From Flavobacteriales bacterium UBA4660 (lineage in GTDB: Bacteria; Bacteroidota; Bacteroidia; Flavobacteriales_D; Sanyastnellaceae), in NCBI GenBank assembly GCA_002405435.1, contig DHLU01000230.1, positions 6,837 through 13,127 of the forward strand: a stretch of 6,291 bases of DNA. The letters are read 5' to 3'. Below are positions 1 through 6,291 of this stretch, piece by piece (position 1 is the stretch's first letter; each line of letters opens with the position of its first letter). The position numbers and the translations under genes are program-made. The notes beneath the pieces were generated by a model. That model was not told the DNA's origin. It was given only the letters and a program-made list of their open reading frames with translations, and searched no databases.

Positions 1-266
1 GGTTCAAAGTGTGCTGAATGGTTGCCGCACTGGTGGCGCCGCACGAGGTTGCAATCGATCAGCAGCTCAATGGTGTTGTAGAGCGTGGCACGGGAAACCC
101 TGTATTTCTTGTTTTTCATCCGCACATACAGCGACTCGATGTCAAAGTGCCCGGGGTATTCGTAGATCTCCTTTAAAATGGTATAGCGCTCAGGTGTCTT
201 CCGGTGTTTATGTCTCACCAGATAACCCGTGAAGATATCCATGACTGATTCCTGTACCGATTTCAT
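1..266 (-). CDS. Fur-family transcriptional regulator, N-terminal part (runs off left edge)
   Basis: This is the first 88 residues of a Fur-family metal- or peroxide-responsive repressor; the C-terminal dimerisation and metal-binding half lies outside the window. Visible are the family's opening helix with [14 protein letters not shown] (residues 22-35), GHFDIESLY (39-47), whose His40 aligns with the first metal-ligand His of Fur proteins, and the winged-helix recognition segment [15 protein letters not shown] (55-69). The wing follows and ends at HFE (86-88), where Glu88 probably matches another ligand. The start at 266 is the farthest upstream Met before an in-frame TGA at 285-287; Met9 (codon 240-242) is an alternative. 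The rel stop lies 22 bp upstream, so the two genes are probably co-transcribed. Whether it senses Fe, Zn, Mn or peroxide cannot be told, because the diagnostic His-rich and CxxC segments are missing. There is no Shine-Dalgarno sequence. The family call is secure and the exact subfamily is not. Confidence 0.93.
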   Translation of the reverse strand, partial: MKSVQESVMDIFTGYLVRHKHRKTPERYTILKEIYEYPGHFDIESLYVRMKNKKYRVSRATLYNTIELLIDCNLVRRHQCGNHSAHFE

Positions 267-272
267 GCGAAG

Positions 273-280
273 CAAAGTTA
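273..280 (-). promoter_or_regulatory. Possible Bacteroidota -7 box (TAACTTTG) before the Fur-family gene
   Basis: On the minus strand the 22-bp gap between rel and the Fur-family gene contains TAACTTTG, an exact match to the Bacteroidota -7 consensus TAnnTTTG. No TTG/TTTG element was found at the usual distance (about 17-23 bp) upstream. The box ends only 6 bp before the first candidate start codon, so transcription from it would give a leaderless message, or would use Met9 (240-242) with a short leader of about 20 nt. It may be a chance match. Confidence 0.25.
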
Positions 281-288
281 CATTTCAC

Positions 289-2508
289 TCAGGCAAACTC
301 ACTCTCCACCCTGTCCACGGTCAAGACGCCCTCAATAGCCTTGAGTTTTTCCATTAGGCTGTTGAGGTGCGCCGTATCGTGAACCAATACGATCACCCGG
401 CCCTGAAAGATGCCGTCGTTGGCCTCAAATGAAATAGCGCGCATATTGACATTCATGTCCGTCGAGATAATGTTGGTAATGTTTTGCACAATCCCTACAT
501 CATCAATACCCGAAAACTTCAGCCCAACTTCAAACTGTACCAGCTCGCGGTTGCTCCACCGTGCCTTGATTACCCGGTAGGCGTATTTGCTCATCATCTC
601 CTGCGCATTCGGGCAGTTGAACCGGTGTATGCGTATTCCCTCATCGACTGTTATAAAACCAAAGACCTCATCGCCCGGTATAGGGTTACAGCAGGGTGCG
701 AGGGTATATTCCATCTTCTGCCGTTCGTCGCCGATCAGCAGGGTGTCGCCCTTGGCCTGTGCCGCCGGCCTTGCCACCGCCTTTTTGGAAGGCTCCGGCT
801 CTTCCTTCCTTTCAAAACGAATCTTGTTGCCCTCTATAAAATAGCCACGCAGTTTGGTGAGATCAATGCGACCGCGTGCAATCCGGTAATACAGCTCGAG
901 GGCTGACTCGGTATCAAAATGGCGTACCATCTCGTCAATGTTGACGCTCAGCCAGCCAATCTTAAGACCGCTGAATTTGCGGCGCAGCATCTCCTTGCCT
1001 TCTTCGCCAATCTGTTTCTTTTCTTCCTTCAGCGCATCGCGGATTTTATGACGCGCACTCGCCGTTACCACAATGCTCAGCCAGTCTTCTTTTGGCCGCT
1101 GTTTTTTTGAAGTGAGTATCTCCACCTGGTCTCCGCTGCGCAACTCATGCGAAAGCGGCACCAACTTCTGGTTGACCTTGGCACCAATACACTGATGCCC
1201 TATCTGCGAATGGATGTGAAAAGCAAAATCCAGCGAGGTCGCTCCTTTCGGCAAGGTCTTGAGGTCGCCGTTGGGCGTAAACACATAGATCTCCTCGCTG
1301 AAAAGGGAGACCTTGAAGTTGTCGATGAATTCGATGGCGTTGTCGCCCGGATTTTCCAGTACCTCCCTAACCTGCAGCAGCCTGCGGTCCAGTTTACTCT
1401 CCGGCGTTTCCGGCGCGTCTTTGTATTTCCAATGGGCCGCATAGCCCTTTTCGGCCAGGTCATCCATGCGGCGAGAACGAATCTGCACCTCTACCCATTT
1501 ACCCGTAGGCGACATAACGGTGGTGTGCAGCGACTCATAGCCGTTTGCTTTGGGAATGGATATCCAATCGCGCAGCCGCTTCGGAGAAGGTTGGTAAAAA
1601 TCCGTAACCACCGAGTACACACGCCAGCAGTCGGCTTTTTCCGTCTCTGCCGGACTGTCGAGAATAATCCGAATGGCAAACACATCATAAATCTCTTCAA
1701 AAGAAACGCCTTTCTTATGAATCTTATTCCAGATGGAATAGATGCTCTTCGTGCGGCCGCGGACCTCATACCTGAACCCCTGCTTGTCGAGCTCTCGCTG
1801 GATAGGCAACGTAAACTGGTTAATAAACCGCGTACGCACAGCCTGTGTTTTCTGCAGGCGGTTCACAATGTCCTGATACGCCTCCGGTTCCTGCGACTTC
1901 AGGGAGAGGTCTTCCAATTCGGTTTTGACGTTGTAGAGCCCGAGCCGGTGCGCCAGCGGGGCATACATAAACTGCGTTTCGCTTGCAATTTTGAGCTGCT
2001 TTTCACGCGTCATGTGGTCGAGCGTGCGCATATTGTGCAGCCGGTCTGCCATCTTAATCAGTATGACACGCACGTCGTCGCTCATGGTGAGCAGCATCTT
2101 GCGGAAGTTCTCCGCCTGGTCACTTGAGTTGCTGTAATCGGAAAAACCGGAGATTTTGGTGAGCCCGTCGATGATGACACGTTCGCGCTTGCCAAACAGG
2201 TTTTCGATGTCTTCCAACGTGATGTAGGTGTCTTCTACCGTATCGTGCAGGAGTGCGCAGACAATGGCCACTGTGTCAAGACCGAGTTCTTCCGCGGCAA
2301 TTTTGGCCACCGCGAGCGGATGGTAGATGTACGGCTCACCACTTTTCCGCCGCATGTCTTTGTGCGCGTCAACCGCTACCTCAAAGGCCTTGCGAATGCG
2401 CGCGCGGTCAGTGCGCGATTTGGAGCGGTGGCAAACCCTCAGCAGCCCCCTGTACCGGCGCAGAATCTCCCGTTTCTCCTCTTCCAGTTCTTTTGTTGAC
2501 CGCGGCAT
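289..2508 (-). CDS. rel: Bifunctional (p)ppGpp synthetase/hydrolase, long RelA/SpoT homologue (Rel)
   Basis: This 739-residue cytoplasmic enzyme makes (p)ppGpp from ATP and GTP/GDP and hydrolyses it, driving the stringent response. The N-terminal HD hydrolase domain (about 45-200) is intact: RKSGEPYIYHP with Arg54 and His63, HDTVEDT with His88/Asp89, and MADRLHN with Asp155. The synthetase domain (about 240-360) has GRTKSIYSIW (251-260), Asp275, the loop NGYESLHT (322-329) and Glu340 in VEVQIR. The segment RLRD (311-314) is the basic RxKD-type variant of bifunctional Rel/SpoT, not the acidic ExDD of synthetase-only RelA. Then come a TGS domain (about 405-467), a helical region, a Cys-rich domain (Cys606, Cys607, His628, Cys632) and a C-terminal ACT domain (about 656-735). 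Length is normal for the family. The start at MPRSTKEL (2508) was chosen because the 12 extra codons back to 2544 encode a hydrophobic stretch unlike family N-termini. No Shine-Dalgarno is present. It is followed closely by the Fur-family gene. Confidence 0.97.
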   Translation of the reverse strand: MPRSTKELEEEKREILRRYRGLLRVCHRSKSRTDRARIRKAFEVAVDAHKDMRRKSGEPYIYHPLAVAKIAAEELGLDTVAIVCALLHDTVEDTYITLEDIENLFGKRERVIIDGLTKISGFSDYSNSSDQAENFRKMLLTMSDDVRVILIKMADRLHNMRTLDHMTREKQLKIASETQFMYAPLAHRLGLYNVKTELEDLSLKSQEPEAYQDIVNRLQKTQAVRTRFINQFTLPIQRELDKQGFRYEVRGRTKSIYSIWNKIHKKGVSFEEIYDVFAIRIILDSPAETEKADCWRVYSVVTDFYQPSPKRLRDWISIPKANGYESLHTTVMSPTGKWVEVQIRSRRMDDLAEKGYAAHWKYKDAPETPESKLDRRLLQVREVLENPGDNAIEFIDNFKVSLFSEEIYVFTPNGDLKTLPKGATSLDFAFHIHSQIGHQCIGAKVNQKLVPLSHELRSGDQVEILTSKKQRPKEDWLSIVVTASARHKIRDALKEEKKQIGEEGKEMLRRKFSGLKIGWLSVNIDEMVRHFDTESALELYYRIARGRIDLTKLRGYFIEGNKIRFERKEEPEPSKKAVARPAAQAKGDTLLIGDERQKMEYTLAPCCNPIPGDEVFGFITVDEGIRIHRFNCPNAQEMMSKYAYRVIKARWSNRELVQFEVGLKFSGIDDVGIVQNITNIISTDMNVNMRAISFEANDGIFQGRVIVLVHDTAHLNSLMEKLKAIEGVLTVDRVESEFA

Positions 2509-2512
2509 GGTG

Positions 2513-2520
2513 CGAAGGTA
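2513..2520 (-). promoter_or_regulatory. Weak -7-like box (TACCTTCG) before rel
   Basis: TACCTTCG differs from the Bacteroidota TAnnTTTG box by one base and sits directly before the chosen rel start. No -33 TTG was found at a suitable distance in the 68-bp fahA-rel gap. It ends only 4 bp before the ATG, which would make the message leaderless. The rest of the gap shows no convincing terminator, so rel may instead be read through from fahA. Confidence 0.12.
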
Positions 2521-2576
2521 CAGCCATACTATCAGACTTGCCACTTTTCAGCCGAGGATGCCTGCGAAGGCCGCCC

Positions 2577-3857
2577 TCAGGGGACGGCGGGCAACACAAC
2601 CGCTGAACAGCGGCCGAAGCCGATGCGCACACCGCCGGCCGCGGCATAACCGGTGAGGGTCACCTCATCTCCGTCATTAATGAAGGTGCGGGTGCTCTCG
2701 TCATTCAGCCGCACAGGACGGGTGCCTTTCCAGGCAATCTCGAGCATCGAACCGAACGCGCCCACTTCCGGACCACTGATGGTGCCACTGGCCAAGACGT
2801 CTCCGCATCGGATGTTGCATCCGTTTACCGTATGGTGGGCCAGTTGCTGGGCCATATTCCAGTAGAGGTGGCGGGTATTGCTCAGGCATACCCGGTTGGG
2901 GTTTCCCCCCGGTGGGGTAATGAGAACCTCCAGTTGGATGTCGAAGTGATGGTCTCCCGAATACTGCAGGTAAGGCAACACTGCAGGATCCTGAACGGGA
3001 CCCGGCACCCGGAAGGGCTCAAGCGCGTCGAGGGATACCACCCAGGGCGACATCGTGCTGGCAAAGTTTTTTCCAAGGAAAGGCCCCAGGGGAACATATT
3101 CCCAGCGTTGTATGTCGCGGGCACTCCAGTCGTTGAAGAGCACCATGCCGAAAATTTTGTCAGATGCCTCGGCCGTGGTAATCCGCTCACCCAGCGGCTT
3201 GCCTTCAAAAGTGATAAAGGCTGTTTCCAGCTCAAAATCGAGCTGGCGCGTCGGTCCGTACTCCGGCGCAGTATCGTCGCGCTGGTTGAGCTGTCCGCAA
3301 GGCCTCCTGACCGGTGTGCCGCTCACGACGATACTCGAAGACCGCCCGTGGTAGCCGATGGGCATATGTTTCCAGTTGGGCAGGAGGGCCTTGTCGGGAT
3401 CGCGAAACATCTTACCCACGTTGCGCGCGTGGTCTTCGCTGGAATAAAAATCAGTGTAGTCTCCAGGCCTGACCGGCAACAGCATCTGCACCTCGTCTTG
3501 CCTGAACAAGACCTGGCGCACATGGTGCTCTTTCTCACGCAGGTCGGGCATATCGCTGCGCAACAGTTTCGATATGCGGTTTCGCAATTCACGCATGCCC
3601 TTTTTTCCGTGGCGCATAATGTGGTTGAGCGAATCGCTAACCGTGTCTTCTATGGTAATGGGCAGATTTTCGAGATAACCCATGACGTGCAGCGCTTTCA
3701 GATCAATCAGTTTGTCGCCGATAGCACAACAGACATGGGGAAACTGGCTTTCTGTCCTGAAGATTCCGAACGGCAGGTTCTGAATGGGGAAATCGCTTCC
3801 CGGCGGCACTTCCACCCACGATTTCAGGGCGGGGTCATTGGCTTTTATCTCACTCAT
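2577..3857 (-). CDS. fahA: Fumarylacetoacetase (fumarylacetoacetate hydrolase)
   Basis: This 426-residue cytoplasmic enzyme cleaves 4-fumarylacetoacetate to fumarate and acetoacetate, the last step of tyrosine/phenylalanine breakdown via homogentisate. Its length matches full-length FAH (about 420). The N-terminal SH3-like domain (about 1-125) includes PFGIFRT (29-35). The catalytic domain follows with PGDYTDFYSSEDHARNVGKMFR (split here as 131-142 and 143-152). By alignment to mammalian FAH from memory, Asp136, Glu209, Glu211 and Asp243 are the metal ligands and His143 is the catalytic base. Arg152, Tyr169, Arg247, Gln250, Lys263, Thr359 (ASGTISGPE) and Glu373 (GSMLEI) are other active-site residues. 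All are present, so the enzyme should be active. It starts 101 bp from a divergent operon and ends 68 bp before rel. No hmgA, hppD or maiA gene is visible in the window, so the rest of the pathway must be elsewhere, as is common in Bacteroidota. No Shine-Dalgarno is seen. Confidence 0.97.
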   Translation of the reverse strand: MSEIKANDPALKSWVEVPPGSDFPIQNLPFGIFRTESQFPHVCCAIGDKLIDLKALHVMGYLENLPITIEDTVSDSLNHIMRHGKKGMRELRNRISKLLRSDMPDLREKEHHVRQVLFRQDEVQMLLPVRPGDYTDFYSSEDHARNVGKMFRDPDKALLPNWKHMPIGYHGRSSSIVVSGTPVRRPCGQLNQRDDTAPEYGPTRQLDFELETAFITFEGKPLGERITTAEASDKIFGMVLFNDWSARDIQRWEYVPLGPFLGKNFASTMSPWVVSLDALEPFRVPGPVQDPAVLPYLQYSGDHHFDIQLEVLITPPGGNPNRVCLSNTRHLYWNMAQQLAHHTVNGCNIRCGDVLASGTISGPEVGAFGSMLEIAWKGTRPVRLNDESTRTFINDGDEVTLTGYAAAGGVRIGFGRCSAVVLPAVP

Positions 3858-3958
3858 GGCGGCAAAAAGACATTAGACGGCGAAGTTAGGCAATCCTTCG
3901 CCGGACAGCCCGCAACGGCCGGCGTGCCGCTTGTCGACATTGCCCCATCTTTGTCAGC
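3858..3958. promoter_or_regulatory. Divergent intergenic region between fahA and the envelope operon
   Basis: These 101 bp must hold the 5' signals of both fahA (leftward) and the three-gene operon (rightward). For fahA, minus-strand TAACTTCG at 3881-3888 is one base off TAnnTTTG, with a TTG 24 bp upstream of it, slightly outside the usual spacing; the leader would be about 17-20 nt. For the rightward operon, CATCTTTG at 3946-3953 is one base off the same box, but it lies only 5 bp from the ATG and has no properly spaced -33 element. No clear operator palindrome was found. The region is inferred to be a promoter mainly from its position; the boxes are weak. Confidence 0.4.
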
Positions 3959-4513
3959 ATGGACTTTCGACAGGCCCTGCTCCGCAAAACTGCCGCAATC
4001 TTGCTGGCAGGCGCACTCGGCCTGCATTTTCTGCTGACCGGGTATTTCAGCTTTACTGTCTACCCGCGCCAGGGTGCTCTGGGTGCGGCCAGTGAGTACT
4101 ACACCGTGCCGGCCTTCTACCAGAACTGGCTGCTGTTTGCCCCCGACCTGCCGGCCTACGACGCCCAGCTCGAGTGCCGCACCGCACAGGCAGGCAACTG
4201 GGGCCCATGGTCCGATACGGGGCAGGGAACATTTCCGGCGGAAAGAATTGAGCAGTCATACGTGACTGCGCTCGCGCAGGAGGTATTGCAAAACCTCTAC
4301 CGGTCAAACGACAAGACGCAGTTTGACCGTATTGTCGAGAGCGGCGCCTACCGCCAGGCTACCCGGTTTGCCACCCAACTGCGGCCGGATGCAGCGGCCG
4401 ATTCGCTTCAGCTCCGGCTGAAGTTCCGGTTTACTCCGGCCCCCGGAAAGGCTTATACTTTTCAGTTATCCGAACTTGCGTTTCCTCCGTTCACCCATGA
4501 CACTGCGCCCTGA
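3959..4513 (+). CDS. Small membrane-anchored protein, DUF5819-like, partner of HTTM protein
   Basis: This 184-residue protein has no assigned function. A short basic N-terminus (MDFRQALLRK) precedes one membrane helix (about 11-33), and the rest is soluble and probably on the outer face of the inner membrane. Right after the helix, FYQNWLLFAPDLP (53-65) resembles the QNWxLFAP signature that I associate with DUF5819 proteins, which are often encoded next to HTTM proteins. Then come a likely beta-strand pair with WGPWSD (81-86), a helical middle (about 94-140) and an RLKFRF strand (153-158). It contains a single cysteine (Cys73). The start at 3959 is the first ATG in frame; there is no Shine-Dalgarno. 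Its 3' end overlaps the HTTM gene by 17 bp, which points to translational coupling and joint function. The family assignment rests on motif memory and context, so it is moderate; that it is a real gene is well supported. Confidence 0.8.
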   Translation: MDFRQALLRKTAAILLAGALGLHFLLTGYFSFTVYPRQGALGAASEYYTVPAFYQNWLLFAPDLPAYDAQLECRTAQAGNWGPWSDTGQGTFPAERIEQSYVTALAQEVLQNLYRSNDKTQFDRIVESGAYRQATRFATQLRPDAAADSLQLRLKFRFTPAPGKAYTFQLSELAFPPFTHDTAP

Positions 4514-5384
4514 CCTCAACCGGCTATGGTCTTCGACCTGGTATCCGCACGCGCTCGCATTGGGGACCTCCGGCGTATTCGGGTGGTTGTTTGTGCACGC
4601 ACTCTGCCTTGTGCCCGACCGCGCCCTCCTGTGGGGCACCGGTTCTCTGGTCGCACCTGTGGCCTATGCGGACGGACTCGTCAACAATATCTTCTTCCGG
4701 CTCGTGTATAACCCCGCGTCGGCCGAAGCGTATTTTTTTATTCACCTCACCGCTGCGTTGGTGGGCATATTTCACTTTCGCGGGGTCGGAGCCTTCCGCC
4801 TGACGGCGTGGCTCTCCGGATGTATGCTATACTTCGCCGCGTATCCGGCCTTCAATTCGGGTTTCCTGCTCATGCTGCTGCTGGCCTTTTACTCGGCGCT
4901 GGCGCGCCCCGGCGCGCGCGCATGGTGGCGTATCATGATCAACAACGGCGCCTCGCTGGCCGTGCTGGCGCAGCTGGTACTGGTATATGCGGCTTCGTCG
5001 TGGTTCAAGTTGTCTGGCACCATGTGGCCGCAAGGCACCGCCCTGTACTATACGCTGCACATCGACTACCTGTGCAACCCTGTATTCACGGGGGAAGGAC
5101 TGAAGCGGTCCCTGGTGCTCCTTTCCATACTAACCTATGGAGCCCTTGCCTACCAGGTGTTATTTCCGCTGATAATCCTCTTCAAGCGCTGGCGAACCGC
5201 CTTTTTGCTGGCCGGCACCGTATTCCATGCAGGCATAGCCGTGCTGCTCGACCTGCCAGATTTTGCCACTGCCATGCTGTGTGCCTACCTTTTTCTTGTT
5301 CCTGAGCCCCTGGCAAACCGTCTGCTGCGTCTGGCAAGCCGGGCAGGCAAAACCTCTGTCACTGCTAACCCAACTGCTTTATGA
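4497..5384 (+). CDS. HTTM-domain (vitamin K-dependent carboxylase-like) polytopic membrane protein
   Basis: This is a 295-residue integral inner-membrane protein with several hydrophobic segments: about 18-40, 78-95, 102-115, 120-136, 150-168, 205-229, 235-251 and 256-268. Two stretches look like the HTTM family, distantly related to vitamin K-dependent gamma-glutamyl carboxylase: SSWFKLSGTMWPQGTALYY (167-185), matching the family's Ser/Lys...Trp-x-Gly-Thr-Ala-x-Tyr-Tyr pattern, and the late pair FPLIILFKRWR (223-233) with FHAGIAVLLDLPDFATAML (243-261). Bacterial HTTM proteins have no settled function; carboxylation is not shown for this one. Met at 4497 was preferred because it gives a short basic lead-in; an in-frame Met at 4476 would add seven residues and enlarge the overlap. 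It overlaps the upstream gene by 17 bp and the downstream gene by 4 bp, so all three are probably one operon. Confidence 0.85.
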   Translation: MTLRPDLNRLWSSTWYPHALALGTSGVFGWLFVHALCLVPDRALLWGTGSLVAPVAYADGLVNNIFFRLVYNPASAEAYFFIHLTAALVGIFHFRGVGAFRLTAWLSGCMLYFAAYPAFNSGFLLMLLLAFYSALARPGARAWWRIMINNGASLAVLAQLVLVYAASSWFKLSGTMWPQGTALYYTLHIDYLCNPVFTGEGLKRSLVLLSILTYGALAYQVLFPLIILFKRWRTAFLLAGTVFHAGIAVLLDLPDFATAMLCAYLFLVPEPLANRLLRLASRAGKTSVTANPTAL

Positions 5385-6291
5385 AAAAACAACGCCACAA
5401 AATGGATTCGCGCCGCGACATGATTAAAGTGCTGGCAGCCCGGGGTTGCGCTTCGCTGGTGATCTTCCTCTTGCATACCGCGCCGGGTTTGTCACAGGGA
5501 TGTGGCGATGCCGGTGTGTGCAGCATAGACCCAATGATGAATGGCATCAGAGATACCTCGCAGTCCTCAGGTATTTTCCGCGTGGGTGCCTCACTCGGTT
5601 TGATTTTCTATTCGACCGATGTGCCTTCGTGGGGAGAAACGACCTACCTGGTCACTGCCGTGAATCCCTATGTGGAATACAAGAGGAATCTGCTGCCCAA
5701 ACTGGCCCTTACGGCGCGCATCAGCGGCGGAATACGGTCGGGTATATTCACCACAACGGGGGCTCCTTCCGACCTGATGCTCACCGCAGAGACCTCGGCC
5801 GCCGGACCGATAGCACTTTGGGCAGGCGTAAAAATCCCCTTGCAACGCGCCAACGCCGATTTTCAGCTGCGCGATCTGCCGATGATTTACCAGCCGGGCA
5901 TGGGCACTGCCGATCTGATGGCGGGTGTCTCGTTTCAGCGCAACGAATATGCCCTCGGTGCCGCCGTGCAATACCCTGTAGTACAAAACAAAAACCGGTT
6001 CGACAACACCGAATGGATCTTTGCTCCTGCCATCAGTGCACAACTGACCACCTACCGCTTTCACCGGCAACCCGATCTGGTCGGCCGCTTCATGCGCACA
6101 TCCCCAATCAGCACATCCCCTTACACCCTGAGCTACGGCCTCGTACCAATCTTTCACCTGGGCAACGATGCCTTCATTAACCGTGACAATGAAAAAGAGG
6201 AGATTGAAGGTTCGTCGGGACTGACACTCAACCTCTCGATGATCTTGCGCAAGAGGCTCGACAACGGCGGATACTGGCAGGTGAATTTGAT
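5381..6291 (+). CDS. Exported probable outer-membrane beta-barrel protein with CGDAGVC motif (3' end outside window)
   Basis: The frame is open from 5381 to the right edge (303 codons). A basic N-region (MKKQRHKMDSRRDMIKVLAAR) and a hydrophobic core (about 24-37) form a signal peptide, with likely cleavage near Ser38-Gln39. The lipobox is poor (SQGC), so a lipoprotein is unlikely. The mature start carries CGDAGVCS (41-48), two cysteines five residues apart. The remainder alternates short amphipathic strands rich in Gly, Tyr, Phe and Trp (e.g. FRVGASLGLIFY 66-77, NPYVEYK 95-101, SYGLVPIFHLG 251-261). It also has YQPGMGTADLMAGVSF (170-185), a pattern typical of Bacteroidota outer-membrane transporter-like barrels. 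The ATG overlaps the HTTM stop as ATGA, supporting this start; Met8 and Met14 are alternatives, Met14 giving a more usual signal peptide length. Cargo is unknown. It may be a pore, or a substrate or partner of the two membrane proteins upstream. Confidence 0.82.
   Translation, partial: MKKQRHKMDSRRDMIKVLAARGCASLVIFLLHTAPGLSQGCGDAGVCSIDPMMNGIRDTSQSSGIFRVGASLGLIFYSTDVPSWGETTYLVTAVNPYVEYKRNLLPKLALTARISGGIRSGIFTTTGAPSDLMLTAETSAAGPIALWAGVKIPLQRANADFQLRDLPMIYQPGMGTADLMAGVSFQRNEYALGAAVQYPVVQNKNRFDNTEWIFAPAISAQLTTYRFHRQPDLVGRFMRTSPISTSPYTLSYGLVPIFHLGNDAFINRDNEKEEIEGSSGLTLNLSMILRKRLDNGGYWQVNL

Noticed and set aside
1147..2127. A 326-codon plus-strand open frame opposite rel
   Set aside because: It lies wholly antisense to conserved Rel domains and has no recognisable motifs; it is a shadow frame.
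2509..2544. Longer Rel start (12 extra residues, MASLIVWLYLRT)
   Set aside because: A hydrophobic extension is not expected before a cytoplasmic Rel enzyme, and the MPRSTKEL start fits the family length better.
2571..2597. Short GC-rich inverted repeat (CCGCC...GGCGG) across the fahA stop
   Set aside because: The stem is only 5 bp, it overlaps the end of the coding sequence, and no T-run follows in the direction of transcription, so a terminator is not supported.
2832..4037. A 401-codon plus-strand open frame opposite fahA
   Set aside because: It is antisense to a complete, motif-rich fumarylacetoacetase, its product resembles no family I know, and it runs into the start of the plus-strand operon. 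It is an expected shadow of GC-rich codon use.
5495..5505. Lipoprotein lipobox before Cys41 of the barrel protein
   Set aside because: The residues before the cysteine are SQG; the Leu normally needed three residues before the cysteine is missing.
5591..6157. A 188-codon minus-strand open frame under the barrel gene
   Set aside because: It is antisense to the better supported exported protein and has no recognisable features.
5446..6180. A 244-codon plus-strand open frame inside the barrel gene
   Set aside because: It is in another frame, has a product rich in Arg/His/Cys with no structure, and competes with the frame at 5381 that has a signal peptide, barrel strands and a stop-start overlap with the upstream gene.

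Overview
The window reads as chromosomal DNA of a Bacteroidota bacterium with fairly high GC. Three things point there: the close resemblance of the long Rel protein and the Fur-family regulator to Bacteroidota forms, the absence of any clear Shine-Dalgarno sequence before all six genes, and TAnnTTTG-like -7 boxes upstream of several starts. A Saprospiria- or Cytophagia-like member is possible, but the sequence does not settle this.

Left two thirds (1-3857), all on the minus strand and read right to left: fumarylacetoacetase (3857-2577, last step of tyrosine/homogentisate breakdown), a bifunctional long RelA/SpoT homologue (2508-289, (p)ppGpp synthesis and hydrolysis), and the N-terminal 88 residues of a Fur-family metalloregulator (266 to beyond the left edge). 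The Rel stop and the Fur start are 22 bp apart, so these two are probably co-transcribed. Fumarylacetoacetase lies 68 bp upstream of rel and may or may not share the transcript.

Right third (3959-6291), on the plus strand and divergent from fahA across a 101-bp gap: three tightly overlapping genes. They encode a small protein with one N-terminal membrane anchor and a QNWxLFAP signature (DUF5819-like), a polytopic HTTM-type (vitamin K-dependent carboxylase-like) membrane protein, and an exported probable outer-membrane beta-barrel protein that carries a CGDAGVC motif just after its signal peptide and runs off the right edge. Overlaps of 17 bp and 4 bp (ATGA) imply one operon and coupled translation. 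This cell-envelope trio is the least understood and most interesting part of the window.

No RNA genes, mobile elements, CRISPR arrays or notable repeats were seen. All gaps are under about 105 bp.
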